From Amycolatopsis nigrescens CSC17Ta-90 (GTDB lineage: Bacteria > Actinomycetota > Actinomycetes > Mycobacteriales > Pseudonocardiaceae): a stretch of DNA of 64,000 nucleotides. This document shows positions 34,382 through 43,331 of this stretch, in pieces (the stretch's first letter is position 1; each line of letters opens with the position of its first letter). The notes under the pieces are model-generated. The model did no database searches. It saw nothing but the letters and a program-made list of their open reading frames with translations, and was not told the origin of the DNA. A program made the position numbers and the translations under genes. Location: positions 4,216,157 through 4,280,156 of the forward strand of contig NZ_ARVW01000001.1 in NCBI RefSeq assembly GCF_000384315.1. The letters run 5' to 3'.

Positions 34382-35658
34382 GCCGCTACCACCTGCTCGG
34401 CGTGGCCTTCCTCGGTGTGCTGGCCGCCTTCTTCGCGTTGACGATCGCCTTCTACGACAAGGCTTTCACGTCGAGCGTGCCGGTCAGCGTGCAGACCGAC
34501 CGGATCGGCAACCAGCTTCGGGTCGGCGCGGACGTGAAGGTGCGCGACGTGCTGGTCGGCCGGGTGGCCGGGATTTCCTCGGACGGCGAGCGCGCCACGC
34601 TTTCGGTGGAGCTGAGGCCGGAGAGCGCCGGGTCGATCCCGGCGAACGTGTCCGCCAGGTTCCTGCCCAAGACCCTTTTCGGGGAACGGTTCGTGTCGCT
34701 GGAGGTCCCCGAGCAGCCCTCCGCCGAGACGCTGGCCGCGGGCGCGGTGATCGGCCAGGACCGCAGCCGGAACGCGGTGGAGACCGAGCAGGTGCTCAAC
34801 GACCTGATGCCGGTGCTCGAGGCGGTGCAGCCGGAGAAGCTGGCCGCCACGCTGAACGCGGTGTCCACCGCGCTGGAGGGACGGGGCAGGTCGCTCGGCG
34901 AGACCGTCGGGCTGCTCGACGACTACCTGCGCGAGCTGATGCCGTCGCTGCCCGACCTGACCGCCGTGATCGAGTCCGCCGCGCCGGTCGCGCAGACCTA
35001 CGATCACGCGGGCCCCGACCTGCTCGCCGCGCTGGGCGACCTGACCGGCACCAGCCGGACGGTGGTGGCACAGCGGGAGAATCTCCGCTCGCTGTACAGC
35101 TCGGTGAGCACCACCTCGGCCGAGCTGACGAGTTTTCTCGCCGCCAACAAGGAGAACCTGATCCAGCTGGTGTCCAGCGGCCGCCCGACGGCCGAGCTGC
35201 TGGCCCGCTATTCGCCCGAGTATCCCTGTCTGCTGCGGCAGATCGCGGACACCCTGCCGACCGCGGAGGCGGTCACCGGCAAGGGCACCGACCATCCGGG
35301 GATCGTCGCGTTCACCGCGGAGATCACCGCCGCCCGCGGCCAGTACCTGCCGGGCCTGGACACGCCGCGGTACGAGGACCGCCGCGGCCCGCGGTGCTAC
35401 GAACTCCCCGCCCCCGGGACGAAATCGCCGCCCTATCCGGCCGACGGCCCGTTCAAGGACGGCTCGGCCAAACCCGCGGTGAAGCCTTCCGGAGGGGGCG
35501 GCGGGGGTGGTGCGTCGCTGGCGAACTCCCCGGCCGAGAAGGACTTGATCGCGACCCTGCTGGCGCCGCAGCTCGGCGTTATGCCGGCCGATGTGCCGGG
35601 CTGGAGCAGTCTGCTGGTCGGCCCGCTCTACCGCGGGGCGGAGGTGACCCTGAAATGA
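34378..35658 (+). CDS. mceA: Mce family protein, MceA position
   Basis: 426 residues: one N-terminal membrane helix (LLGVAFLGVLAAFFALTIAF), an MCE domain at about 35-115 (VQTDRIGNQLRVGADVKVRD, LLPK-like FLPKTLFGERFVSLEV) and a long helical region. The last ~75 residues are Pro/Gly/Lys-rich with a poly-Gly run (SGGGGGGGASL). Mce proteins form the lipid channel across the periplasm-like space. Overlaps yrbEB by ATGA. Confidence 0.92.
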   Translation: MSRYHLLGVAFLGVLAAFFALTIAFYDKAFTSSVPVSVQTDRIGNQLRVGADVKVRDVLVGRVAGISSDGERATLSVELRPESAGSIPANVSARFLPKTLFGERFVSLEVPEQPSAETLAAGAVIGQDRSRNAVETEQVLNDLMPVLEAVQPEKLAATLNAVSTALEGRGRSLGETVGLLDDYLRELMPSLPDLTAVIESAAPVAQTYDHAGPDLLAALGDLTGTSRTVVAQRENLRSLYSSVSTTSAELTSFLAANKENLIQLVSSGRPTAELLARYSPEYPCLLRQIADTLPTAEAVTGKGTDHPGIVAFTAEITAARGQYLPGLDTPRYEDRRGPRCYELPAPGTKSPPYPADGPFKDGSAKPAVKPSGGGGGGGASLANSPAEKDLIATLLAPQLGVMPADVPGWSSLLVGPLYRGAEVTLK

Positions 35659-36689
35659 AGTCGCTGACCGGGCCGGTGCTGAAACTGGTCGTGTTCGCCG
35701 TGGTGACGGTGTTCCTCACGGCCGTGCTCGGCCTGACCATCGGCGGGGTGAACTTCAAGCCCACCAAGAGCTATCTGGCGCAGTTCAGCGACGTGCTCGG
35801 GCTCAACGCGGGCGACGACGTCCGGATGTCCGGGGTGAAGGTGGGCAAGGTCGAGTCGGTCGACCCGGCCGGCCCGGAGTACGCCGAGGTGCGCTTCCAG
35901 CTGGACCGCGGCCGGGCGCTGGCCGCGGACGCGACCGCCGCGCTGAAGTTCCGCAACCTGATCGGCCAGCGTTACGTCGCACTGGAGTCGGACGTCCCGG
36001 CGCCGGGCGGGGAGCTGCCGCCAGGTGGCACGATCCCGTTGGCCCGCACCAAACCCGCGGTGAACCTGACCGCGCTGCTGAACGGGTTCAAGCCGCTGTT
36101 CCAGACGCTGCGCCCGGCCGACCTGAACCAGCTCGCCGGTGAGCTGATCCAGGTGCTGCAGGGCGAGGGCGGCACCATCGACAGCGTGCTCGTGCACACC
36201 GCTTCGCTCACTTCGACGCTGGCCGACCGGGACGCGGTGATCGGGCAGGTGATCGGCAACCTGAACACCGTGCTGGACACGGTGAACTCGCGCGGTGCCG
36301 AGTTGTCCGGGCTGATCACCCAGACCCAGCGGCTGGTCAGCGGCCTGGCCGCGCAGCGAAAGCCGATCGGGGACGCGATCAGCGGCCTCGGCGAACTCGC
36401 GGTTAGCACCGAAGGACTGCTCGAACAGGGCCGCACCCCGCTCAAGGAGAGCATCGACGGGCTCGCGTCGGTGAGCCAGCACCTGAACGGCAACGCGGAT
36501 CTGGTTGAAAGCTTCCTGCGAAACTTCCCGGAGAAGGCGCGCAAGCTCACCCGGGTCGCCAGCTACGGCAGCTGGCTCAACTTCTACCTGTGCGGGGTCA
36601 CCGGCTCGGTCGGCATCAACGCGCTGAACGTGGAGCTGCCGATCCTGCCGATCCCGGGAACTCCGAGTGCACCGAGGTGTCAACCGTGA
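35655..36689 (+). CDS. mceB: Mce family protein, MceB position
   Basis: 344 residues. N-terminal helix (LVVFAVVTVFLTAVLGLTIG), MCE domain (DVLGLNAGDDVRMSGVKVGK, FRNLIGQRYVALE), helical region, and the conserved C-terminal GSWLNFYLCGV. ATGA overlap with mceA, GTGA overlap with mceC. Role as for the other Mce subunits of the hexameric channel. Confidence 0.93.
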   Translation: MKSLTGPVLKLVVFAVVTVFLTAVLGLTIGGVNFKPTKSYLAQFSDVLGLNAGDDVRMSGVKVGKVESVDPAGPEYAEVRFQLDRGRALAADATAALKFRNLIGQRYVALESDVPAPGGELPPGGTIPLARTKPAVNLTALLNGFKPLFQTLRPADLNQLAGELIQVLQGEGGTIDSVLVHTASLTSTLADRDAVIGQVIGNLNTVLDTVNSRGAELSGLITQTQRLVSGLAAQRKPIGDAISGLGELAVSTEGLLEQGRTPLKESIDGLASVSQHLNGNADLVESFLRNFPEKARKLTRVASYGSWLNFYLCGVTGSVGINALNVELPILPIPGTPSAPRCQP

Positions 36690-37702
36690 AGCCGTTTCGC
36701 GAGCGGAACCTGACCGTGCTGGGCGTGCTGGCCACGACCGTGGTGGCGCTGGCCGTGCTGGCCACGCTGAACTTCGAGCGGCTGCCGCTGCTCGGCGGCA
36801 CCACCTACGCGGCCGAGTTCACCGAAGCCGCCGGGCTGGACGACGCGGCCGAGGTGCGGGTGACCGGGGTCAAGGTCGGTGAAGTGTCCGATGTGGAGCT
36901 GGAGGGCGATCACATCCGGGTCGAGTTCACCGCGCGGGACACCGCGATCGGCGACCGGACCGTGGTGTCGATCGAGATCAAGACACTGCTCGGGCAGAAG
37001 TACCTTTCGCTGAGCCCGGCCGGGGACACCCCGCAGAACCCCGACCGGCCCATCCCGCGGGACCGCACGCGCACCCCGTACGACCTCGGCACGCTGGTCG
37101 ACCAGCTCGGCTCGACCGTGCAGCAGGTGGACAGCGGGCAGTTGGCAGGCAGTTTCCGGGTGCTCGCGGAGACCTTCGCCGGCAGCCCGCAGCACGTGCG
37201 CGACGCGCTGGACGGGCTGTCCGCGATGTCGCGGACGATTTCCTCCCGCGACGACGAGTTGGCCAAGCTGCTGCGCAACACCAGCCAGGTGGCCGGCACG
37301 GTGGCCGACCGGGACGCCGAGTTCCGCACCCTGCTCACCGACGGCCAGGCGCTGCTCGGCGAGGTGCAGCGCCGGAAGGACGCCATCTCGCGGCTGCTCA
37401 CCGCCACCACCGGCCTTGCCGGTCAGCTGCGCGGGCTGGTCGCGGACAACCAGCAGCGGCTCACCCCCGCGCTCACCGAGCTTGGCAAGGTGACCGACCT
37501 GCTGCAACGCAACCAGGACAACCTCACCGCGACCATCAAGGGGTTCGCCCCGCTGGTGCGCACCGGGGCGAACACCTTCGGCAACGGGCGCTGGGCGGAG
37601 GTCTACATGTGCGGGCTGCTGCCGCCGAACGTCAACCTGGGGCCGCTCTCGGTGAACCCGCAGGGCTGCCTGCCGCCGAACGCCGACGGGGGTCCCAAAT
37701 GA
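36686..37702 (+). CDS. mceC: Mce family protein, MceC position
   Basis: 338 residues from a GTG start. N-terminal helix (VLGVLATTVVALAVLATLNF), MCE domain (EAAGLDDAAEVRVTGVKVGE, IKTLLGQKYLSLSPAG), helical region (GLSAMSRTISSRDDELAKLL) and a C-terminal MCGLLPPNVN segment. GTGA overlap upstream and ATGA overlap downstream. Confidence 0.93.
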   Translation: MKPFRERNLTVLGVLATTVVALAVLATLNFERLPLLGGTTYAAEFTEAAGLDDAAEVRVTGVKVGEVSDVELEGDHIRVEFTARDTAIGDRTVVSIEIKTLLGQKYLSLSPAGDTPQNPDRPIPRDRTRTPYDLGTLVDQLGSTVQQVDSGQLAGSFRVLAETFAGSPQHVRDALDGLSAMSRTISSRDDELAKLLRNTSQVAGTVADRDAEFRTLLTDGQALLGEVQRRKDAISRLLTATTGLAGQLRGLVADNQQRLTPALTELGKVTDLLQRNQDNLTATIKGFAPLVRTGANTFGNGRWAEVYMCGLLPPNVNLGPLSVNPQGCLPPNADGGPK

Positions 37703-38892
37703 GCCGGCCCTACCGAATCGTGGCGGTCGTCTGCGTCGCGCTGCTGCTGGTGGCGACCGGGCTGTGGTGGTTCACCCGCGTCCAAGGGGGCACCAGGATC
37801 ACCGCCTACTTCGCCAATTCGGTTGGCGTCTACGCCGGGTCGGATGTGCGGGTGCTCGGGATGAAGGTGGGCACCATCGACGCCGTGGTACCCCAGGGCC
37901 CGCAGGTACGGGTGGACCTGACCGTGCAGGACGGGGTGGACATCCCGGCCGCGGCCGGTGCGGTGGTGGTCGCGCCGACCCTGGTCAGCGACCGGTACGT
38001 GCAGCTCACCCCGGTCTACACCGGCGGTCCGGTGCTGGCTTCGGGCACCGTGCTGCCGAGGGAGCGCACCGCCACCCCGGTGGAGCTGGACGATCTGGCG
38101 CGCAACCTCGACCAGCTGGCGACCGCGCTGGGGCCGGACGGGGCGAACGCGAACGGCGCGCTGTCCGACGCGCTGGACGTCGGGGCGCAGAACCTGGCCG
38201 GCAACGGCCAGCGGCTCGGCGACACGATCGCGCGACTCGGCGAGGCGGCGGCCACCCTGGAGGGCTCGAAGGGTGACCTCTTTTCCACCGTGGACGGGCT
38301 TTCCCGGTTCACCAGGACGCTCGCGGACAGCGACGCGCAACTGCGGGGACTGTCCGGCCAGCTGACCGACGTCACCGGTTTCCTCGCCGACGAGCGGGAG
38401 AACCTCGGTGCCGCGATGGGCTCGATCGCGGTCGCACTGACCGAGGTGCACGACTTCATCGCGCAGAACCGCGACGGCATCCAGTCCAATGTAGACAAGC
38501 TGACCGGGATCACCCAGGCGCTGGTGGACCAGCGCGGCGCGCTGGCCGAGGTGATGGACGTGGCTCCGATGGTGGCCGCGAACGCGATCAACGCCTACGA
38601 CCCGGCGTCGGGCACCCAGCAGGTGCGGGCCAACCTCAACGAGCTGTCCAGCCCGCCGGTGCTGATGGTCTGCCAGCTGCTGCGGCAGACCGCGCCGGCG
38701 CAGGTGCCCGCCGTGCTCTCGGACGCCTGCGCACGGGTTTCGTCCATTTTGGACGGAACGCTGAAGCTGCCTTCGGTGGCGGACACCCTCACCTCGATCC
38801 AGCAGGGCAAGCTGCCGCCGTTGCCGCTGCCGCTGGTGAACACCCCCGGCGGCAGCACGATCGTCGGACCGCCCCAGGCCGGTGGCAACTGA
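37699..38892 (+). CDS. mceD: Mce family protein, MceD position
   Basis: 397 residues. N-terminal helix (IVAVVCVALLLVATGLWWF), MCE domain (ANSVGVYAGSDVRVLGMKVG, VSDRYVQLTPVYTGGPVLAS) and a helical region rich in Leu, Ala and Asp. The C-terminus is Pro/Leu-rich (KLPPLPLPLVNTPGGS). TGATG overlap with the lipoprotein gene that follows. Confidence 0.93.
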   Translation: MSRPYRIVAVVCVALLLVATGLWWFTRVQGGTRITAYFANSVGVYAGSDVRVLGMKVGTIDAVVPQGPQVRVDLTVQDGVDIPAAAGAVVVAPTLVSDRYVQLTPVYTGGPVLASGTVLPRERTATPVELDDLARNLDQLATALGPDGANANGALSDALDVGAQNLAGNGQRLGDTIARLGEAAATLEGSKGDLFSTVDGLSRFTRTLADSDAQLRGLSGQLTDVTGFLADERENLGAAMGSIAVALTEVHDFIAQNRDGIQSNVDKLTGITQALVDQRGALAEVMDVAPMVAANAINAYDPASGTQQVRANLNELSSPPVLMVCQLLRQTAPAQVPAVLSDACARVSSILDGTLKLPSVADTLTSIQQGKLPPLPLPLVNTPGGSTIVGPPQAGGN

Positions 38893-40031
38893 TGCGCCGG
38901 GCCTTCCTGCTGGTGCTGGTGCTGCTGGCCGGCGGGTGCGGCGGGATGTACGACGTGCCGCTACCCGGCGGGGCGGATCTCGGGCCGCGGCCGTACTCGG
39001 TCAAGGTGCTGTTCACCGGCGTCTCGGACCTGGTGCCGCAGGCCAGCGTGAAGGTCAACGACGTCGGGGTCGGCCGGGTGGACGACATCGCGCTGGCCGC
39101 GGACAACCACACCGCCGAAGTGACCGTGACGCTGAACGCCTCGGTGGTGCTGCCCGCCAACGCCACCGGGCGGCTGCGCCAGTCCAGCCTGCTCGGGGAG
39201 AAGTTCGTCGATCTGTCCCCGCCGGCCGGGGAGCCGCCGCAGGGCCGGCTCGCGGCCGGGGCGGTGATCGGGCTGGACCGGACGGCGCGCAACACCGAGA
39301 TCGAACAGGTGCTCGGCGCGTTGTCGCTGCTGGTCAACGGGGGCGGTATCGAGCAGGCGCAGTCGATCGCCACCGAGCTGAACGCGGCGCTGTCCGGCAA
39401 CGAGGGCCGGATCCGCTCGGTACTGTCCAATGTGAACACACTGGCGCGCACCCTGGACGGGCAGAAAGCGAGTATCACCGCCGCGCTGGACGGGGTGGCC
39501 AGGCTGTCCGGCACGCTGGCCGGGCAGCGGGACACGATCGCCGGCGCGCTGGACGATCTGGCGCCGGGACTGCGGGTGCTCACCGAGCAGCGCGACCAGC
39601 TGGTCGGCATGCTGCAAGCGGTGGACGAGCTTTCCGGGGTCGCGGTGGACACCGTGCACCGCAGCAGGGACGACCTGGTGGCCGACCTGCGTGCGCTGGC
39701 GCCGACGCTGGGCAAGCTCGCCGAAGCCGGGGACGCGCTGCCGAAGTCGCTGCAGCTGCTGTTCACCTACCCGCTGCCGGACTCGATCGTGGACGCGGTC
39801 AAGGGCGACTATGTGAACGGGCAGATCAAGGCGGACCTGAAACTGGACGAACTGCTGGGCAACCTCGGTTCTTCGCCGCATCCGGTGCTACCGCTGCCCG
39901 GCACCACGCCGACACCGAACCCGCCAGCGCAGCTCCCCGGCTCGGCACCGCCGTTGCCGCTGCCGCCTGCGGCGCCCGCGCAGGGCTCGCTGGTGGGCGA
40001 CCTGCTCGGCGGGCTGCTGGGAGGCCTGTGA
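38892..40031 (+). CDS. mceE: Mce family lipoprotein, MceE position
   Basis: 379 residues. A lipoprotein signal with lipobox LLAGGC near residue 15 replaces the membrane helix, as is normal for MceE. MCE domain: FTGVSDLVPQASVKVNDVGV, RLRQSSLLGEKFVDLSPP. The last ~50 residues are Pro/Ala/Leu-rich. Stop and start of neighbours overlap on both sides. Confidence 0.94.
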   Translation: MRRAFLLVLVLLAGGCGGMYDVPLPGGADLGPRPYSVKVLFTGVSDLVPQASVKVNDVGVGRVDDIALAADNHTAEVTVTLNASVVLPANATGRLRQSSLLGEKFVDLSPPAGEPPQGRLAAGAVIGLDRTARNTEIEQVLGALSLLVNGGGIEQAQSIATELNAALSGNEGRIRSVLSNVNTLARTLDGQKASITAALDGVARLSGTLAGQRDTIAGALDDLAPGLRVLTEQRDQLVGMLQAVDELSGVAVDTVHRSRDDLVADLRALAPTLGKLAEAGDALPKSLQLLFTYPLPDSIVDAVKGDYVNGQIKADLKLDELLGNLGSSPHPVLPLPGTTPTPNPPAQLPGSAPPLPLPPAAPAQGSLVGDLLGGLLGGL

Positions 40032-41266
40032 TGCTGCTGCGTCGCGTGCGGTTCCAGATCGGGCTGTTCTTCCTGATCGCGGTGCTTGGCGTCGGTTATG
40101 CGGGCTGGCGTTATGCCGGCCTGGACCGACTGTTCGGCCATCGCGGCTATCTGGTCACCGTCGAGCTCGCCCGCGGCGGCGGGGTGTTCCCCGGCGCGGA
40201 CGTCACCTATCGCGGGGTGAGCGTCGGCCGGGTCGCCGAGCTGCGGCTGACCGGTGCCGGGGTGGAGGCGCAGCTGGACATCGACCCCGACGCGCCGAAA
40301 GTGCCTGTGTCCGCGAAGGCGGTGGTGGCCAACCGGTCGGCGATCGGGGAGCAGTACCTGGACCTGCGCCCGGAGGTGGACGGCGGACCCTATCTCGACG
40401 CCGGTTCGCGAATCGCGCAGGACGCCTCGGCGCTGCCGCCACGTCCGGAGCAGTTGCTGGCCAACGCGGACGCGTTGCTGACCAGCCTGCCGCTCGACTC
40501 GCTGCGCACGGTGGTGGACGAGCTGGACAAGGCGCTGTCCGGGTCGGGGCCGCATCTCCAGCGGATCCTGGACAGCACGAACTCGTTCCTGCCCACCGCG
40601 ATGGAACACCTGCCGCAGACCAAATCCCTGCTCTCCGACGGGCGCACCGTGCTGGCCACCCAGCAGGACCTGGCCGAGCCGGTGACCACCTTCGCCGAAG
40701 ACCTGCGCTCGCTGGCCGGGCAGCTGAAGGCGTCCGACCCGGATATCCGGAAGCTGATCAACGTGGGGCCACCGCTGGCCGCGCAGGCCGGGGAGATACT
40801 GGCCCAGTCCGGGCCGGATCTTTCGGTGCTGTTCGCCAATCTGCTCACCACGTCGAACCTGATGCTGAGCCGGATCGACGGGCTGGAGCAGGGCCTCATC
40901 CTCTACCCGTACCTGCCGGTGATCGGCAGGTCGGTCTTCCCCGGGGACGGGACGGCGCATCTCGGGCTGGTGCTGAACCTCGGGAACCCGCCAGGTTGCA
41001 CGAAGGGTTACGAAGGCACTCAGCAACGGGCCGGTTCGGATCTTTCCGAGGTGGCGGCGAATACGCAGGCTTACTGCGCGGAGCCGCCGGGGAGTCTGAC
41101 CGGTGTGCGGGGGGCGCAGAACGCGCCTTATGGCGGGGTGGTGCGGGAGGTTCCTGCTCCTGCGGTTGCTCCTTCCGTTGCCGCCGAGCCGGGGCTGCCC
41201 GGGGTTCTCGGTGGCGGAAACCCTTTGGTCACCGGCATTCGTGGTTTGCTCGGCCTGGACGGATAA
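40031..41266 (+). CDS. mceF: Mce family protein, MceF position
   Basis: 411 residues. N-terminal helix (IGLFFLIAVLGVGYAGWRYA), MCE domain (GGVFPGADVTYRGVSVGRVA, RSAIGEQYLDLRPEV), long helices and a Pro/Ala/Gly-rich tail. It ends the operon; no mce-associated (Mas) genes follow, unlike many mycobacterial mce loci. Confidence 0.93.
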   Translation: MLLRRVRFQIGLFFLIAVLGVGYAGWRYAGLDRLFGHRGYLVTVELARGGGVFPGADVTYRGVSVGRVAELRLTGAGVEAQLDIDPDAPKVPVSAKAVVANRSAIGEQYLDLRPEVDGGPYLDAGSRIAQDASALPPRPEQLLANADALLTSLPLDSLRTVVDELDKALSGSGPHLQRILDSTNSFLPTAMEHLPQTKSLLSDGRTVLATQQDLAEPVTTFAEDLRSLAGQLKASDPDIRKLINVGPPLAAQAGEILAQSGPDLSVLFANLLTTSNLMLSRIDGLEQGLILYPYLPVIGRSVFPGDGTAHLGLVLNLGNPPGCTKGYEGTQQRAGSDLSEVAANTQAYCAEPPGSLTGVRGAQNAPYGGVVREVPAPAVAPSVAAEPGLPGVLGGGNPLVTGIRGLLGLDG

Positions 41267-41382
41267 CCGCTCCCCCTGGAGGGGTAGTGGACTCGCCCTG
41301 CAGAGGGAGGTGACGGGCGGATTCGGCGCGCATGCTGGCGGTAGCGGGCACGAGGCCCGCGACGTCAGAGGGGGAGATTTCG

Positions 41383-41907
41383 ATGGTCAAGAAGGTGCTC
41401 GGAGCAATGGTGCCCGTGCTGGCTTCGGTGTTCGTCGCGGGTGGTGCCGTGCAGGCTCAGGCGGCGGAAGGGGACAGGTCTTACGCGAGTGTGACCGGAA
41501 CGGCCCGCCTGGACTACGTGACAGCGGCGGACGACGTCCGGCTCACTTTGGACGCGCATGCGGTATTCGACTCGCCGTCGTCGGTTCCGACGCACGCGTG
41601 GGGTACGGCCAGGATTTCCCACTATTTCTCCGAGCCGGACGTCACCGTGTGGGCAGAGGCCACTGTGGACTGCGTGACGGCGGGCGGGCGGTCCGCGACG
41701 GTGACCGCAGTCGTCGACGACACCGCACCGGAAATCGCGGACTGGCGCGGAAAGCGGATCGGGGTGAGCATCTACAGCGGAAGTACCGGCGAGCGGGCCA
41801 TGGTCGGCTCCTCCGGCCCGATGCCGGTCGCTGAACTGCCGAAGTGCATGGCCCCGGCCCCGGAGCTGCCGCTGCGCTGGGGCGGCTACCAGGTTTCACG
41901 AAGGTGA
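41383..41907 (+). CDS. small secreted protein of unknown function
   Basis: 174 residues with a Sec signal peptide (MVKKVLGAMVPVLASVFVAG, cleavage near VQAQA). The mature part looks beta-rich (ARLDYVTAADDVRLTLDAHA, PDVTVWAEATVDCVTAGG), with two cysteines that could pair. No domain recognised. ATG 41383 follows a G-rich site (AGGGGGAG). It is 116 bases after mceF, so a link to the mce operon is possible but not shown. Confidence 0.7.
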   Translation: MVKKVLGAMVPVLASVFVAGGAVQAQAAEGDRSYASVTGTARLDYVTAADDVRLTLDAHAVFDSPSSVPTHAWGTARISHYFSEPDVTVWAEATVDCVTAGGRSATVTAVVDDTAPEIADWRGKRIGVSIYSGSTGERAMVGSSGPMPVAELPKCMAPAPELPLRWGGYQVSRR

Positions 41908-41926
41908 GCCCAGTGCGGGCAAATGC

Positions 41927-41957
41927 TTGGACAGCGGGCCGCGGGCGTTGCTAGCCT
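41927..41957 (+). promoter_or_regulatory. candidate promoter of the MFS leader
   Basis: TTGGAC at 41927-41932 and TAGCCT at 41952-41957 are separated by 19 bases. A transcript starting about 7 bases after the -10 box would begin at or next to the leader-peptide ATG at 41964, that is, leaderless. Confidence 0.5.
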
Positions 41958-41963
41958 GCGGCC

Positions 41964-41993
41964 ATGTTCAGTCCCGAGGCGTGGAGACTGTAG
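41964..41993 (+). CDS. putative 9-residue leader peptide of the MFS attenuator
   Basis: ATG to TAG encodes MFSPEAWRL. The stop codon lies inside the first arm of the downstream hairpin (41990-41998), so a ribosome that stalls here would keep that arm from pairing. Such leaders are known upstream of antibiotic-inducible exporters and modifying enzymes. No separate ribosome site is present, in line with a leaderless start. Short frames occur by chance; position relative to promoter and hairpins is the evidence. Confidence 0.5.
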   Translation: MFSPEAWRL

Positions 41994-42049
41994 CCACCGG
42001 CGAGGTGGCTACCCCTGTCGTCGTGTCCGCCGTGGCTTGAAGCCACGGC
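41990..42049 (+). promoter_or_regulatory. candidate attenuator: two hairpins with interchangeable arms
   Basis: Arm 1 (GTAGCCACC, 41990-41998) pairs with arm 2 (GGTGGCTAC, 42004-42012); arm 3 (GCCGTGGC, 42029-42036) pairs with arm 4 (GCCACGGC, 42042-42049). All four share the AGCCAC/GTGGCT core, so 1:3 and 2:4 pairing are also possible. Mutually exclusive stems beside a leader peptide are the hallmark of ribosome-mediated attenuation. No U-run follows, so control might be at translation or via a factor-dependent terminator. Confidence 0.6.
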
Positions 42050-42161
42050 GTTCTGACGCGACCGCACGCCGCCTCATGCCGTGATCCGGATTGTTTTCGT
42101 CCCTTCCCGTGCGTGCCCTGGTGCCGCCGGAAATCGATCCTTGTGGTTGCGGAGTTTTGTC

Positions 42162-43328
42162 ATGCCTTTTGCTGTTTATCTGCTCGGACTGGCCGTCTTC
42201 ACCCAGGGCACCTCCGAGTTCATGCTGTCCGGCCTGGTGCCGGACATCGCCCGAGACCTGCACGTGTCCATTCCGGCCGCGGGGCTGCTGACCTCGGCCT
42301 TCGCGGTGGGGATGGTGGTCGGGGCGCCGTTGATGGCGATCCTGAGCCTGCGCTGGCCGCGGCGCCGTTCGCTGACACTTTTCCTGGTCGTCTTCGTGCT
42401 CGTGCACGTCGTCGGCGCGATCACCACCAGCTACGCGGTACTGCTCGGCACGCGGGTCGTCGGTGCGCTGGCCAACGCCGGGTTCTGGGCCACCGCGTTG
42501 GCCACCGCGACCAGCATGGTCGCACCGAATGCCAAGGGGCGGGCCACTTCCATCGTGGTCGGCGGGGTCACCGTGGCCTGCGTCGCCGGTGTTCCCGCGG
42601 GGGCGCTGCTCGGTCAGTACTGGGGCTGGCGCTCGGCGTTCTGGGCGGTGGCTTTGTTGTCACTGCCCGCCATCGTGGCGATCCTGCGGTCGATTCCGGC
42701 CGGCGACGCCGGCGCGGGCACGAGTGCGCGCGGGGAACTCCGGGCGCTGCGCAGTTCGCGGCTACTGGTGACCTTGCTGCTCGGTGCGCTGGTGAACGGT
42801 GCGACGTTCTGCACCTTCACCTACCTCGCGCCGCTGCTCACCGGGGTTACCGGGCTCGGTGAGGGGTGGATGCCCGCGATGCTGGCGCTTTTCGGCCTCG
42901 GCTCGTTCGCCGGGGTCACGGCCGGCGGCCGGATCGCCGACGTGCGGCCCGTTCCACTGCTCGGGTTCGGCATGGTGGCCCTGCTCGCCGGCTGGGCCCT
43001 CTTCGCGATGACGGCGGCGAACCCGGTCGTGGCGATCCCGCTCGTTTTCGTCCAGGGCACGCTTTCCTTCGCGGTCGGGTCGACCTTGATCTCGCGGGTG
43101 TTCTACGTCGCGACCGACGCGCCGACCCTGGCCGGCGGGCTGGCTACGGCCGCGTTCAATGTGGGCGGCGCGGCCGGCCCGTGGTTCGGCGGAATCGCCA
43201 TCGGGGCGGGCTTCGGTTTTCGCTCGCCGCTGTGGGTCAGCGCGCTGCTGCTCTGTCTCGCGCTCGCCACCGCCGGGGTGGCGCTGGGGATCCGGCGCGG
43301 CAGGGCGAACCGGATCCCGGTGGCGTGA
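42162..43328 (+). CDS. MFS drug exporter of the Cmx/CmrA chloramphenicol-efflux type
   Basis: 388 residues, 12 predicted membrane helices. The start MPFAVYLLGLAVFTQGTSEF then MLSGLVPDIARDL is very close to Cmx-type chloramphenicol exporters of actinobacteria. Also visible are the loop RWPRRRSLTLF and motif-C-like GGVTVACVAGVPAGALLGQY. It should expel chloramphenicol-like drugs by proton antiport; the substrate is inferred. ATG 42162 follows GGAG by 7 bases. A ~170-base leader with hairpins and a possible leader peptide suggests drug-inducible expression. Confidence 0.85.
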   Translation: MPFAVYLLGLAVFTQGTSEFMLSGLVPDIARDLHVSIPAAGLLTSAFAVGMVVGAPLMAILSLRWPRRRSLTLFLVVFVLVHVVGAITTSYAVLLGTRVVGALANAGFWATALATATSMVAPNAKGRATSIVVGGVTVACVAGVPAGALLGQYWGWRSAFWAVALLSLPAIVAILRSIPAGDAGAGTSARGELRALRSSRLLVTLLLGALVNGATFCTFTYLAPLLTGVTGLGEGWMPAMLALFGLGSFAGVTAGGRIADVRPVPLLGFGMVALLAGWALFAMTAANPVVAIPLVFVQGTLSFAVGSTLISRVFYVATDAPTLAGGLATAAFNVGGAAGPWFGGIAIGAGFGFRSPLWVSALLLCLALATAGVALGIRRGRANRIPVA

Positions 43329-43331
43329 AGG

